This document shows, one piece after another, positions 13,286 through 13,481 of a stretch of DNA of 13,481 nucleotides. The DNA comes from Treponema sp. GTDB lineage: Bacteria; Spirochaetota; Spirochaetia; Treponematales; Breznakiellaceae. The stretch's first letter is position 1, and the number at the start of each line of letters is the position of its first letter. Below the pieces are notes generated by a model. The model was given only the letters and a program-made list of their open reading frames with translations. It was not told where the DNA came from and searched no databases. Both the position numbers and the translations under genes were made by a program. The stretch lies in the NCBI GenBank assembly GCA_031269405.1, contig JAISZE010000088.1, positions 1 through 13,481 of the forward strand. The letters run 5' to 3'.

Positions 13286-13481
13286 TTAAGCCTGATGCAG
13301 GTCTTCGGTTCCCTGAGACAGCGAGGTGTTTTTTATGGATTTAAGCCGCCAGCGGTTCATATAATGGATAGCGGCAAAGAAAGCAAGGCAGCCCGCATAC
13401 GCCGCTCCGAGGAATATGATGGAAAGGGGCCCTGTTGTCTTTACCGACAGGAGCACCAGAGCGCCTAAAAGGATCTGGAGG
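13286..13481 (-). CDS. Membrane protein, C-terminal 64 residues (partial, unrecognised)
   Basis: Reading the minus strand from the window edge, one frame stays open for 64 codons to TAA at 13288-13286. The peptide is strongly hydrophobic: a first stretch ILLGALVLLSV (3-13), then GPLSIIFLGAAYAGCLAFF (17-35). A basic, charged tail follows (NRWRLKSIK) and ends in LSQGTEDLHQA. This is what the end of a polytopic inner-membrane protein looks like, with two helices and a cytoplasmic tail following the positive-inside rule. I do not recognise the family; some resemblance to transporter C-termini is not enough for a name. It converges on the ArsR-like gene with 10 bases between stops. The start and most of the gene lie beyond the window. 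The overlapping plus-strand frame in this area shows no protein-like character. Confidence 0.6.
   Translation of the reverse strand, partial: LQILLGALVLLSVKTTGPLSIIFLGAAYAGCLAFFAAIHYMNRWRLKSIKNTSLSQGTEDLHQA

Noticed and set aside
13271..13292. Possible intrinsic terminator between the ArsR-like gene and the converging membrane protein (A/T runs around GCC)
   Set aside because: On the minus strand a T run follows AAAAGGC, but the only stem is about five A-T-rich pairs with a one-base loop, which would not be stable.

Overview
The window reads as chromosome of a spirochaete, most likely a Treponema of moderate-to-high G+C content (by eye a little above 50%), such as the termite-gut or other free-living treponemes. 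The main support is the gene order cdaA - cdaR - acpS - zinc-ribbon/helical protein - truA. From memory this matches an order conserved in spirochaetes, including Borrelia. The large secreted TPR/NHL protein and a four-cysteine ArsR regulator next to a cysteine desulfurase/ThiI pair also fit. I could not run a database search, so the genus is an inference. No tRNA, rRNA, CRISPR array, insertion sequence or phage gene is visible.

Region 1 (1-5305, + strand) is one tightly packed transcription unit that starts outside the window. It contains the end of dxs (isoprenoid precursors), folP (folate), cdaA and cdaR (cyclic di-AMP synthesis and its regulator), acpS (activation of acyl carrier protein), a DUF2225-like protein of unknown role, and truA (tRNA pseudouridine). 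Every junction overlaps or is within a few bases, so translational coupling is likely. The product list is general housekeeping.

Region 2 (5306-10560, + strand) begins with the only sizeable gap on this strand, 126 bases. The gap holds a strong sigma-70-type promoter (TTGAAT-17-TATGAT) flanked by repeated GAATAAA-type words. The unit then runs through a galactokinase-like GHMP kinase with substituted active-site residues, surE, a cytoplasmic TPR protein, a large exported TPR - NHL propeller - VWA-like protein, and a canonical bacteriohemerythrin. A candidate internal promoter near the end of the NHL gene could drive the hemerythrin separately.

Region 3 (10572-12913, - strand) converges on the hemerythrin with only 11 bases between. 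It holds a class I cysteine desulfurase followed by, and overlapping, a rhodanese-less ThiI. This resembles the NifZ-ThiI pair of Bacillus, in which the desulfurase hands sulfur directly to ThiI for 4-thiouridine in tRNA.

Region 4 (12914-13481) holds a divergent ArsR-family regulator and, converging on it, the last 64 residues of an unrecognised membrane protein. The intergenic space between the desulfurase and the regulator is very short. It contains overlapping face-to-face promoters, and its two gene starts are near mirror images. The desulfurase promoter is placed so that its mRNA should begin at or next to the AUG (leaderless). I consider this junction, the altered galactokinase-like protein and the TPR-NHL-VWA protein the most interesting parts of the window. 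I do not see a clear new defence or mobile system.
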